Shown piece after piece: positions 18,195 through 26,705 of a stretch of 64,000 bases of DNA. This stretch comes from Spirosoma terrae (GTDB lineage Bacteria; Bacteroidota; Bacteroidia; Cytophagales; Spirosomataceae). A program made the translations under genes and the position numbers. Below the pieces are notes generated by a model. It had not been told where the DNA came from. It saw only the letters and a program-made list of their open reading frames with translations, and did no database searches. The stretch's first letter is position 1. Each line of letters begins with the position of its first letter. Location: positions 1 to 64,000 of the forward strand of contig NZ_JAAFZH010000015.1 of the NCBI RefSeq assembly GCF_010435915.1, given 5' to 3'.

Positions 18195-20669
18195 TTAGAA
18201 CGTATAGGATACGGTTGCCATGAAATTGCGGGGAGCTCCCGGAAATAACCGGAGATAATCATAACCACCCACCCAGTACGTTTTATTCGCTAAGTTATTT
18301 AGATTAATTTGAAATTGGAACTTTTCAATCTTGTAGTAGACGGCCGCGTTTAGGAGCAAATAGCTCGGAATTGTCTGGGCATTATTGAGCGACAGATTCC
18401 GTTCACCCACGTAATTCCCCCCCAAACCGAAACCCAAACCATTCAGACTGGAGCTGATCAGCGTATATTTTGTCCAGAAACTTCCCTGATTTGTCGGTGC
18501 ATTGGGCTTTTGCAGATTCACCAGAGCCTGGTCGGCTGGACGGCTACCCGCATCCGTAATCCTGGCATCGTTGTAGCTATACGTAACAATCAGGTTCCAG
18601 TTTGGCAGAATATTGCCCGTTACGTCGAATTCCACGCCTTTTGCCCGCTCCTCGCCAATCTGAATCATCAGGTTTGGGTTATCAGCCGCATTGGCCGAAT
18701 ACAACGTATTGGTTTGCGTAATGTCATACAACGATACGTTGGCCGTCAGTCGCCCGTCTAACCAATCGCTTTTAAGTCCCACTTCGGTCAGGCTGCTACG
18801 TATCGGATCAAATGGTCCACCCGACGTTGGATCGCTTTGGACGGTTGCATCTTGTGGATTGTAGCCTTTCGTATACGTACCATACAGGTTGATATGTTTG
18901 TTTACGGCATACACAACCCCAATACGTGGCAACAAAGCATGCTGCGTGACGTTCGTTTCGTTGCTGGTCGTAAACCCTTTTTTGTCGACATACGTATCAT
19001 ACCGTAGGCCAAGCAGAAGCTGCAAACGGTTCAATTTCAACTGTTCCTGCAGGTAAATACCATGTAACGAATAAAAAACGGGCGTAGTAGCTGCATTGGC
19101 CGTTACGTTGTAGATGTATTTCGACGGATCTTCGAGCTGGTTATTCTGGAGTGTCAGGTCGTAGGAAGGAACGTTTGGCTTAGGAATGCTCCGCGTAACG
19201 CCGTTGTTGGTGTAAGTATAAAACTGATACAAATCCGGGCGTCTTGCGTTATAGGCCGCAGCCCCTCCCGCCTTCAGCAGATACCCATTGGCGGTTTGCT
19301 GACCAGATCCTTTGGGTGTGCTGGACTGGATATAATCATACCCAAATACAAACTTGTGTTCGGCCCGGCCCGTATTGACATTATGGTTCAGAAACAGCGA
19401 AACGTTGTCCATGAACGATTTGGTTTTCCGGATAAATACCTGCCGGGCCACGAGATTATCGATGGCGGCTCCGGCCGAATCTACCGCGTTGACATTACTG
19501 CTCCGGTGTTCCAGCAGATCTTCCGAATAACCCGTCCGCAAATAGGCAATATTGAACGATGTATGCTGGCTGAACTGATGGTTCAGCGACGTAGTAATCA
19601 GATAGGTTTCTTCTTTCAGGTAATCATTAACGGCGTTCAGCGACGTAGCAATGGAGCTGGAATAGAGGTCGTTGCCTTTTACGGACTGTCCCCGATCTAA
19701 CCGGCTGTCTGAATTGTTATACACCAGATCGAAGTTGATGCGGGTTTTGTCAGTCGGCAGGAACGAAACAGATGGAGCAATGATCAGATTCTTATCAAAC
19801 TGAAGATTCCGGAAATTCTGAGCATTCACATAACCAAGATTCAGCCGGTATAACAGCGTCTTGCTATCGTTCATGGGACCAGTGAAATCGGCCAGCACGC
19901 GCATCGTATTGAAACTACCGGTGGTGAACATCAACGATTTCTGGGGAGTCGTCAATGGTTTTTTCGTGACACGGTTAAGCGTGCCACCCGGCGACGTATT
20001 ACCGTACAACGCCGACGCTGCTCCTTTGATCACCTCAACCCGTTCCAGGTAATTGACGGGTGGTTGTTTCCAGAATCCTGAAAATGTCCGCAGACCGTTG
20101 AACAACTGCGTAGTACTTCCCCCGTTCATCCGGAATCCACGAATAGTCAGGTCATCGTAAAACGTAAACTGATTTACACCACTCATATTCTTCACCGCGT
20201 CGCCCATCGTAAAAGCGCCCTGATCACGCAGCACTTCTTTCGTTACGTAGCTAATAGCCTGTGGTACGTCGCGGATAGGCGTAGCGGTTTTGCTGGCAAT
20301 GAACGATACGTCATTCTTATATGTAGTTTCCCGACGACCCAGGATCTCGACGGTCTGCAGCTGTTTAGCATCTTCGCGCATGGTCAGATTCAGCGTAGAT
20401 GTTTCATTGCCTCGAACCGTTACTTTACGTTCAAGGGTTTGTAAACCCACTCCTGATGCCACTAGCTGATAGGTTCCATCGGCTAGCCCAGCCAGTGTAA
20501 ACTCCCCCGACTCAGCGGTGGTTATGCCTTTATCTGTACCTTTTACGGCAATATGGATCAGCTCCAGCGGCTCATTATTCTCGTTCGAAACGCGCCCTTT
20601 TATACTTCCTGTCTGGGCCAAAACCAGTAGGGCATTGATGGAAAGTAAACATGTAAAAAAGAGTTTCAT
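18195..20669 (-). CDS. TonB-dependent siderophore receptor
   Basis: An 824-residue outer membrane receptor. After the signal peptide (MKLFFTCLLSINALLVLAQ) comes a carboxypeptidase-regulatory-like domain (GSIKGRVSNENNEPL ... LTMRED), then a plug (RDVPQAISYVTKEVLRDQG, GDAVKNMSGV, DDLTIRGFRMNG, VNYLERVEVIKGAASALYG) and a barrel ending GAPRNFMATVSYTF. The plug motifs match the FhuA/FecA/FpvA siderophore group. It has no N-terminal signalling domain for a FecI/FecR system. With the PepSY gene it forms a probable iron-acquisition operon. The ligand is unknown. Confidence 0.92.
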   Translation of the reverse strand: MKLFFTCLLSINALLVLAQTGSIKGRVSNENNEPLELIHIAVKGTDKGITTAESGEFTLAGLADGTYQLVASGVGLQTLERKVTVRGNETSTLNLTMREDAKQLQTVEILGRRETTYKNDVSFIASKTATPIRDVPQAISYVTKEVLRDQGAFTMGDAVKNMSGVNQFTFYDDLTIRGFRMNGGSTTQLFNGLRTFSGFWKQPPVNYLERVEVIKGAASALYGNTSPGGTLNRVTKKPLTTPQKSLMFTTGSFNTMRVLADFTGPMNDSKTLLYRLNLGYVNAQNFRNLQFDKNLIIAPSVSFLPTDKTRINFDLVYNNSDSRLDRGQSVKGNDLYSSSIATSLNAVNDYLKEETYLITTSLNHQFSQHTSFNIAYLRTGYSEDLLEHRSSNVNAVDSAGAAIDNLVARQVFIRKTKSFMDNVSLFLNHNVNTGRAEHKFVFGYDYIQSSTPKGSGQQTANGYLLKAGGAAAYNARRPDLYQFYTYTNNGVTRSIPKPNVPSYDLTLQNNQLEDPSKYIYNVTANAATTPVFYSLHGIYLQEQLKLNRLQLLLGLRYDTYVDKKGFTTSNETNVTQHALLPRIGVVYAVNKHINLYGTYTKGYNPQDATVQSDPTSGGPFDPIRSSLTEVGLKSDWLDGRLTANVSLYDITQTNTLYSANAADNPNLMIQIGEERAKGVEFDVTGNILPNWNLIVTYSYNDARITDAGSRPADQALVNLQKPNAPTNQGSFWTKYTLISSSLNGLGFGLGGNYVGERNLSLNNAQTIPSYLLLNAAVYYKIEKFQFQINLNNLANKTYWVGGYDYLRLFPGAPRNFMATVSYTF

Positions 20670-20713
20670 CTATAGCAGCTCCTTGTGTTAGAATGATTGG
20701 TCGCTGCAAAATT

Positions 20714-20744
20714 AAGTTTATTTAGAATAATTTTAAATAAACTT
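20714..20744. promoter_or_regulatory. Candidate operator upstream of the siderophore receptor
   Basis: A perfect 10-bp inverted repeat, AAGTTTATTT / AAATAAACTT, with an 11-base AT-rich spacer lies 45-75 bases before the receptor start. Placement suits an iron-responsive repressor or the promoter itself, but it does not match the classical Fur box. Confidence 0.4.
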
Positions 20745-20796
20745 CAATACTTCGTAGAAAATACTTGGATAGTCTAATTTCTATCCCAAAAGAAAA

Positions 20797-20827
20797 ATGC
20801 CGCACATCCTAAACGGGTATGCGGCAT
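20797..20827 (-). terminator. Intrinsic terminator of the DEAD-box helicase gene
   Basis: The inverted repeat ATGCCGCA / TGCGGCAT lies 27 bases after the helicase stop on the minus strand. It is followed in that direction by TTTTTCTTTT. Confidence 0.75.
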
Positions 20828-20853
20828 GTACCGATAGAGATTAAAAAGACGAG

Positions 20854-22194
20854 TTAACGGCGTCCAGAATGCGGGTTGTCGGCCCGTTTGTTTCCAGCCC
20901 GATTCCCAGCACCTGCACTTCTATTATCGCGCCGGAATGACTGATTGCCTGATGAACTAGTTGATCTTCTTTGCCCATTTTGGCTATTGCGGTTGCCATT
21001 CTTTCGGCCCTGCCCCTGCTGTGACGTGGGGAATGTAACAGCATTCGCTGATACGTTCAGCACGTAAGGGTGATCATTGATAACGGGAACCTGCTTGCCA
21101 ATCAGCTTATGAATATCTTTCAGGAACGCGGTTTCTTCGGCATCACAAAAAGACAAGGCGATACCATTATTACCTGCTCTACCCGTCCGGCCAATCCGGT
21201 GAACATAAGTTTCCGGCACATTGGGTAGCTCATAATTAATTACGTGCGACAGCTCATCGACATCGATACCACGAGCAGCAATATCTGTGGCCACCAACAC
21301 GCGCGTTTGACGCGATTTAAAGTTCGACAGTGCACGTTGGCGGGCGTTCTGCGATTTGTTTCCGTGAATAGCTTCGGCCTGAATGCCTGCTTTCATCAGG
21401 TCTTTCGCTACTTTATCGGCCCCGTGTTTTGTCCGGGCAAATACCAGCGCCGACTCAATTTGCTCGTCGTTCAATATATGAACCAGCAGCTTGCGTTTGT
21501 TGTCTTTATCGACAAAATAGACAGCCTGCTGAATAGTGTCGGCCGTCGATGAAACGGGAGTCACTTCAACCTTGGCCGGTGTGTTGAGAATGGTATCGGC
21601 AAGCTTCGCTACGTCGGGCGGCATAGTTGCCGAAAAAAACAGCGATTGCCGACGCTCAGGCAAGCGAGCGATTACTTTTTTGACATCGTGGATAAAGCCC
21701 ATGTCGAGCATTCGGTCGGCTTCATCCAGCACAAAAAACTGTATATCCCGCAGCGACACAAGGCCCTGACTCATCAGGTCAAGCAAACGTCCGGGCGTAG
21801 CCGTCAGAATATCGATCCCGCTTTTGAGTGTATTCACCTGACCGTGCTGCGACACACCGCCAAAAATAACCGTATGGCGCAAATCAAGATGGCGGCCGTA
21901 TGCCTTGAAACTATCATCGATCTGAATAGCCAGCTCACGGGTTGGCGTGAGAATCAGCGCTTTGATACGCCGGGGAGCTCTAGGGTTCTTATATTTATCT
22001 TCGCTAAGTAATTGCAGAATCGGAATCGCAAAAGCAGCTGTTTTGCCAGTACCTGTCTGAGCACAGCCCAGCAAGTCACGTTGGTTCAACAGAATGGGTA
22101 TAGCTTGTTGCTGAATGGGTGTCGGCGTAGAATATCCTTCTTCGGCCAGCGCCTTCAGGATGGGATCAATTAATGATAAGTCAGAAAATTGCAT
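20854..22194 (-). CDS. DEAD-box RNA helicase, RhlE-like
   Basis: 446 residues from the ATG at 22194 (MQFSDLSLIDPILKALAEEGY), the usual start just before the Q motif; a frame extension upstream has no family match. Motifs appear in order: PTPIQ, AQTGTGKT, PTRELA, GG, TPGRL, DEAD, SAT, ARTKHGA, VATDIAARGID and HRIGRTGRAG. The tail after about residue 375 is basic and rich in Gly, Asn, Arg and Ser, an RNA-binding extension typical of RhlE proteins. Probable role: ATP-dependent RNA remodelling in ribosome assembly or RNA decay, especially in the cold. Confidence 0.94.
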   Translation of the reverse strand: MQFSDLSLIDPILKALAEEGYSTPTPIQQQAIPILLNQRDLLGCAQTGTGKTAAFAIPILQLLSEDKYKNPRAPRRIKALILTPTRELAIQIDDSFKAYGRHLDLRHTVIFGGVSQHGQVNTLKSGIDILTATPGRLLDLMSQGLVSLRDIQFFVLDEADRMLDMGFIHDVKKVIARLPERRQSLFFSATMPPDVAKLADTILNTPAKVEVTPVSSTADTIQQAVYFVDKDNKRKLLVHILNDEQIESALVFARTKHGADKVAKDLMKAGIQAEAIHGNKSQNARQRALSNFKSRQTRVLVATDIAARGIDVDELSHVINYELPNVPETYVHRIGRTGRAGNNGIALSFCDAEETAFLKDIHKLIGKQVPVINDHPYVLNVSANAVTFPTSQQGQGRKNGNRNSQNGQRRSTSSSGNQSFRRDNRSAGAGNRAGNKRADNPHSGRR

Positions 22195-22337
22195 GTATTG
22201 ATTTGGCGTTGAGTATCGATCTTTCTGAATGGAATCCAGGGAGGTGTATAACACGTTTTCTTCCAACCGACAACGCCTACAAAGAAGTTATAGCCTTATA
22301 ACCCCACCAGATCAAATAAAGTGCCATAAACAAAAAA

Positions 22338-22374
22338 GGGCTTTTGTGTTTACAAAAAGTATGCACAAAAGCCC
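22338..22374 (-). terminator. Intrinsic terminator of the SDR gene
   Basis: An 11-bp perfect inverted repeat GGGCTTTTGTG / CACAAAAGCCC is followed on the minus strand by TTTTTTG. It lies 19 bases after the SDR stop. Confidence 0.85.
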
Positions 22375-22393
22375 TCTCCATATACCGATCTAT

Positions 22394-23167
22394 TTAGTCA
22401 TAAATACTACCTGCGGTTTTTTCAACGATACCTTTTGGCATCAGCCAGGCCATCAGTTTACCCAGTTTATTAAGCATACCGGTTACGACTTCAGCCTTCC
22501 CCGATAAGGTGGCTTCTACCGCCTGTCGGGCTACTTCCTGGGGAGTCATATTGACCTGCTTAGCCGCTTTTCTTCCTTTCTCCCCTATTTGTGCCCGATC
22601 AACAAATGCCGTATCGGTCGATCCTGGACACACACACGTAACAGAAACAGCAGACCGTTTCAATTCCTGCCGTAATCCGCGACTAAATTGTAACACAAAC
22701 ACTTTTGACGCAGAATACAAGCTTAATCCCGGCACCGCCTGATAAGCCGCCGAGCTACCAATATTCAGGATATACGCCTTAGACTGTTGCTGAAGCTGCG
22801 GCAAAAACAAATAAGTCAATTCGACGAGTGCCGTCATATTGAGCTGCATCATATCCAGATGTTCAGCCAACGAATTCTTGACGAATGGACCACTCAGGCC
22901 ATATCCTGCATTATTAACCAGCATCTGAATCGCGTATTTTTTCCCCTGCAACCACTCAACTACACGTAGCGCAGCCCCGGCCTGTGCCAGATCAAGTGCC
23001 AGAAAATCCGTTTTGATACTATACGTACTAGCAAGTCGGCTTGATATATCCTGCAATAAGGATTCCGAACGAGCCACCAGAATCAGGTCAAATTTCCGGC
23101 GAGCCAGTTCTTCGGCGATAGCCAGACCAATACCTTTACTGGCTCCCGTAATAAGGGCGTAAGCCAT
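22394..23167 (-). CDS. SDR-family oxidoreductase (DltE-like)
   Basis: A 257-residue classical SDR with TGASKGIG (7-14), NNAG (85-88) and YSASK (Tyr151, Lys155). The opening MAYALITGASKGIGLAIAEELARRKFDLILVAR and the VCPGSTDT motif are typical of the DltE/YohF-like branch. The substrate is unknown. It follows the PhyH gene on the same strand, but a 40-bp-arm hairpin fills the gap, so co-transcription is uncertain. Confidence 0.9.
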   Translation of the reverse strand: MAYALITGASKGIGLAIAEELARRKFDLILVARSESLLQDISSRLASTYSIKTDFLALDLAQAGAALRVVEWLQGKKYAIQMLVNNAGYGLSGPFVKNSLAEHLDMMQLNMTALVELTYLFLPQLQQQSKAYILNIGSSAAYQAVPGLSLYSASKVFVLQFSRGLRQELKRSAVSVTCVCPGSTDTAFVDRAQIGEKGRKAAKQVNMTPQEVARQAVEATLSGKAEVVTGMLNKLGKLMAWLMPKGIVEKTAGSIYD

Positions 23168-23180
23168 AAGTGAGTTTTTC

Positions 23181-23275
23181 AGTTTACAGTTTATGATTTT
23201 CGGCTTATAGTGGCTGACGCCAGTTACTTTCTAACGCGTCAGCCACTATAAGCCGAAAACTATAAACTCTAAACT
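23181..23275. repeat. Very long intergenic inverted repeat
   Basis: Two arms of 40 bases (23181-23220 and 23236-23275) are complementary at 37 positions, with a 15-base loop. The inner 25 bp, ending GGCTGACGC, are perfect. The element runs from the PhyH stop codon to 13 bases before the SDR start. It is not followed by a T run, so it is unlikely to be a plain terminator. It may be a REP-like dispersed palindrome or an mRNA processing or stability element. Confidence 0.8.
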
Positions 23276-24090
23276 TATATGTTGACTTTCGAAATGAACC
23301 GGTGGTAGAAAGGCGTTTTGCTATTTTCGTTCTTAGGCATGTATTTACCCGTTACAACCGGTACGTACATCACCCGGCGACGGCTTGCTTCGCCAAAGTG
23401 TGGCGATTGCTGAGCCCGGTGCCAAAGCCGACCATCGTGAACGCTAAGGTCTCCGGCATTGATATCGAATCCGATTTCGTGTTTATCGGGGTCGTTATCA
23501 ACAAAATACCGTTTCCGGAACAGCATCTTGAATAAGCCCTGCTTGTGCGTACCAGGAATAACCCGCAAACCGCCGTTTTCGTAAGGAGTTGGATTGAGGT
23601 GGATACCTACGTTCAGCATCGGCATGATACGTTGGCCAAGGAAGATATCGCGCGGGCTATCTGTATGCCAGCCCATTTGCGAAAACTTGCTGTTTGGCGT
23701 CCGAACGTAGTGATTCAGGATCAGGCCATCCTTCTCAATTTCGGCAATACGTCCTTCGTAGGGTTGCAGCAGATCAACAACGGCCTGCAAACGAGGATCC
23801 TGCAGGAATTCGTGCAACGCGGTGCTATGCTGCGAGAGGAAACACATCCGCTGAATCATTGGATTGCCAAAATCGTCCTGTCCAAACTTCAACGGCACCC
23901 CATTGACTTTGTCACGACCTTCGGCCAGCCACTCTTTCTCGATACGCTCAACTTCACTGATAAATAACTTGACCGTTTCGGGGTGAATAAAATTACGAAA
24001 AACTATAACGCCGTGTTTGTTGAAAAACTGACGTTGTTCTGGGGTAATCGTTTCGCCCAGCGTAAAGGGCGGTAAATCAATTTTGCTCAT
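23275..24090 (-). CDS. Phytanoyl-CoA dioxygenase (PhyH) family protein
   Basis: A 271-residue Fe(II)/2-oxoglutarate dioxygenase. The metal triad is visible as HTD in QMGWHTDSPRD and a later His in DGRLWHRAQQS. A 2-oxoglutarate-binding Arg is likely in the RRRVMYVP strand. The N-terminus (TPEQRQFFNKHGVIVFRNFI) is characteristic of PhyH proteins. The family hydroxylates varied small molecules and lipids; the substrate is not evident. A 29-bp palindrome lies 136-164 bases upstream. Confidence 0.88.
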   Translation of the reverse strand: MSKIDLPPFTLGETITPEQRQFFNKHGVIVFRNFIHPETVKLFISEVERIEKEWLAEGRDKVNGVPLKFGQDDFGNPMIQRMCFLSQHSTALHEFLQDPRLQAVVDLLQPYEGRIAEIEKDGLILNHYVRTPNSKFSQMGWHTDSPRDIFLGQRIMPMLNVGIHLNPTPYENGGLRVIPGTHKQGLFKMLFRKRYFVDNDPDKHEIGFDINAGDLSVHDGRLWHRAQQSPHFGEASRRRVMYVPVVTGKYMPKNENSKTPFYHRFISKVNI

Positions 24091-24644
24091 ATCGGTGGTT
24101 TACAGTTCGGGGTCTCCGCTTAGGGTGTCAACCAACAGCTGCGCCCATTCAGGCAAGGATAAACAAGATGGTTTATTTTAATCCCCAAATCTACTAAATT
24201 TACAATTTTCAGATTGCATAAAAAGCATTTAATTAATCTGAGTTTAATTAAATGTGTCGTTTCGGTTTACCCTTCCTGTGTAAAGCGAGCTACTACTTCT
24301 CCTGTTAATCAGTATATTAAATAGTCTTATATCCTGATGATCTTAGGCTAAAAATCGCCCAACTGGCTTTCTTCTAGGCATTTTATTAACCTATCATCCA
24401 CCATCAAAAACAACAAGTGCCCTTTAATCTCCTTTAGCACAGGAACTATAGTTAGTTATCGGATCAAAAGCCAACCACTACATATTACGTGTCTAAAACA
24501 CATATTCTGGTTTTATACTCACTACGTAGGCAATTTATTGCACTATTGGTTGACAGGAAATAGTTTTCGGGTGAACGGTGTATTTTGGGGTATAAACTGT
24601 TCAGAAAAGTTCTTTTTCTGAATACGTTACGTTTACACAGAACT
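24091..24644. other. AT-rich intergenic region without a gene
   Basis: This 554-base region upstream of the PhyH gene has no convincing reading frame and no recognised RNA. It holds the palindrome at 24226-24254 and a small hairpin at 24600-24622 (TTCAGAAAA / TTTTCTGAA) just past the PAP2-like stop. That hairpin lacks a T tract and is at most a weak terminator. Confidence 0.5.
24226..24254. promoter_or_regulatory. Palindromic candidate operator upstream of PhyH gene
   Basis: A perfect 11-bp inverted repeat CATTTAATTAA / TTAATTAAATG with a seven-base spacer. It has the size and symmetry of a dimer-binding site. No regulator gene is adjacent. Confidence 0.4.
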
Positions 24645-25331
24645 CTATTTTACCGGCGCTTTTCGATCAACAGGATGTTCTACGTTATTCCATCCGCTCA
24701 ATGCCAGTCTTTTCCCTACCCAATAAAGCGGATACGTAAAAACAAAAGCACCTAGTACGTCAACTGTATAATGGACGTGCTGAACAAGAAGGAGTCCGCC
24801 CACTATAACCGAACCGATCAGCACCAGTAAGCGATCCCATTTACGGCGCAGACACAGAAATATGAGCAAAATAGTGGACGTATGGCCCGAATAAAACAGG
24901 TCTTTGGTAATATACGTTTTGCCATAAAACGCATTACTGATCGGATCGATCAACGGAATCAAACCAACTGGCGGATTGAGTGGAACCAGATTAATACTTA
25001 GCATCCGCGACAAGCTAACAATGATGTAGCCATACACAAATAGCATAAATATGGCTGGACTGAATCGTGCACGAATCACGAGCAGCAGAGCCGATGCCCA
25101 GATAATCAAGAATATCCACAGCGACACATCGTGCGGGGGCAACTGGTTCAAAACCCAGTCATTCAAAACGGGACCCGTATGTTGTTCAATAGTCTGAAAA
25201 AAGTACGGGAATCCTAGTAGCAGCGTAATAATACCTACTAAGCCGATAAAAAACTTTCGTCGGAAAATTCGGGATTGCCAGGCGGTTTGCCAGATTAAAC
25301 CGCCGGTCGGATTGGGAGAGAGAATAGACAT
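24645..25331 (-). CDS. PAP2-like (sphingomyelin-synthase-type) membrane phosphatase
   Basis: A 228-residue protein with about five to six membrane segments. The motifs SGHTS (in DLFYSGHTSTILL) and HYTVDVLGA correspond to the C2 and C3 active-site motifs of the PAP2_C family (sphingomyelin synthase-like lipid phosphotransferases and phosphatases). The two His residues and the Asp form the expected catalytic set. Probable role: lipid phosphate hydrolysis or head-group transfer at the membrane. Bacteroidota make sphingolipids, so a link is possible but unproven. Confidence 0.82.
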   Translation of the reverse strand: MSILSPNPTGGLIWQTAWQSRIFRRKFFIGLVGIITLLLGFPYFFQTIEQHTGPVLNDWVLNQLPPHDVSLWIFLIIWASALLLVIRARFSPAIFMLFVYGYIIVSLSRMLSINLVPLNPPVGLIPLIDPISNAFYGKTYITKDLFYSGHTSTILLIFLCLRRKWDRLLVLIGSVIVGGLLLVQHVHYTVDVLGAFVFTYPLYWVGKRLALSGWNNVEHPVDRKAPVK

Positions 25332-25576
25332 TAGAGCCAGAAAGGGCGCATAAAAACTTTACTAAAAATTGATCGGAAAACTCACAAATGGCGGTATTAG
25401 TTCGAAAAGCACCACCTGAATCTATGTTCACTTATCAACTGATATAGTCAGTTTACCCGATTCCATTGGGTTTGCGTTTATCCAATGATGTAATACGTAA
25501 TGCGCAAAAGAATGTTTAATTGAGAACGAAATACGAGTCGTCGGTCAACCAGTACGCTACGTTGACGACAGCCAAT

Positions 25577-26659
25577 CTATACCATCAAAAGGCGCCAAAC
25601 GCCCGAAATCAGCAGCAACAGCAACCCAACCGGGGTCAATACTTTCCAACACAGAAACATCATCTGATCGACGCGAATTCGCGGAAATGTCCAACGAACC
25701 CACATCTGTAAAAGCACCGCTAAAAACACCTTTGACAGCAGCCAGAAACCAGCCGTTACGTTCCCCCAGATAGTGCCAGGCTCTCCGCTGGTCCAGTCGG
25801 CTAAACGAACGGGACCTATATTCGGCAGCGGTGTATTCCAGCTTCCCAAAAACAGAATGGCTCCCAGAAACGATACGAGAAGCATCATAGCGTACTCCGA
25901 TAAGTAAAGCAAGGCAAACCGCATTCCCGAATACTCGGTATGAAATCCAGCGACAATCTCTGACTCACCTTCGGGTAAATCGAATGGAGCCCGGTTAGAC
26001 TCAGCCAGCGTACAGATGAAGAAGATAACGTAGGCAATCAGCAGAAACGGATTCCTGACAATGTTCCAGGTAAAGATTCCTCCCCAGTTTGTTACGTCGA
26101 TTCCCAGTGCCTTAAGCCCAAATAAATAATTGGTATCGCCACTAAAAATCCCCTGCTGAAAGCTAATTTCCTGTAGGTTGAGCGTCTGGCAAATCATGAC
26201 GGCACACAGGATGGTCAGGCCCAGCGGAATTTCGTAGGAGATGATCTGAGCAACTGAACGCATGGCGCCAAACAGCGAATATTTGTTATTCGACCCCCAC
26301 CCTGCCATCAAGATGCCAACCACATCGAAGGAAACGATAGCCATCAGATAAAACACCCCTACGGCAGCCTCCGATCCCTGTAAATCAGGTGTCAGCGGCA
26401 GCACGGCAAAACCGGCAAATACCGAAGCAAAAATAACGGCAGGTGCCATCAGAAATAACTTCCTGTCGGCGGCTGCCGGAACAATGTCTTCTTTCTGAAG
26501 CAGTTTCAGCAGATCGGCAAAGAGCTGTAGCAACCCCCACTTTCCCGTTTCCATCGGCCCAAGGCGATCCTGCATAAAAGCAGATACCTTACGTTCCGTA
26601 TAAACACCGACAACAACAAAGCCGGAGGCAATCGCAAGAAAGAGGGGGAGAGCAAGCAT
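25577..26659 (-). CDS. nuoH: NADH-quinone oxidoreductase subunit H
   Basis: A 360-residue integral membrane protein with the NuoH hallmarks: YTERKVSAFMQDRLGPMETGKWGLLQ, DLLKLLQKEDIVP, SNNKYSLFGAMRSVAQIISYEIPLGL and AESNRAPFDLPEGESEIVAGFHTEYSGM. The acidic loop is part of the quinone cavity of complex I. It lies 46 bases after asnS, and no other nuo gene is in the window. This orphan position is unusual. All motifs I know are intact, so it may be the sole copy, moved out of the main cluster, or a second copy. Confidence 0.95.
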   Translation of the reverse strand: MLALPLFLAIASGFVVVGVYTERKVSAFMQDRLGPMETGKWGLLQLFADLLKLLQKEDIVPAAADRKLFLMAPAVIFASVFAGFAVLPLTPDLQGSEAAVGVFYLMAIVSFDVVGILMAGWGSNNKYSLFGAMRSVAQIISYEIPLGLTILCAVMICQTLNLQEISFQQGIFSGDTNYLFGLKALGIDVTNWGGIFTWNIVRNPFLLIAYVIFFICTLAESNRAPFDLPEGESEIVAGFHTEYSGMRFALLYLSEYAMMLLVSFLGAILFLGSWNTPLPNIGPVRLADWTSGEPGTIWGNVTAGFWLLSKVFLAVLLQMWVRWTFPRIRVDQMMFLCWKVLTPVGLLLLLISGVWRLLMV

Positions 26660-26674
26660 GGATTGAGGAAAATG

Positions 26675-26700
26675 TAGAGACGCAAGGTATTGCGTCTCTA
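26675..26700. repeat. Perfect hairpin between asnS and nuoH
   Basis: An 11-bp perfect inverted repeat TAGAGACGCAA / TTGCGTCTCTA with a four-base loop lies six bases after the asnS stop. No T run follows it on the minus strand, so read-through into nuoH is plausible. From memory, this GAGACGCAA palindrome recurs in intergenic DNA of other bacteria, so it may be a dispersed element. Confidence 0.65.
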
Positions 26701-26705
26701 AACAA

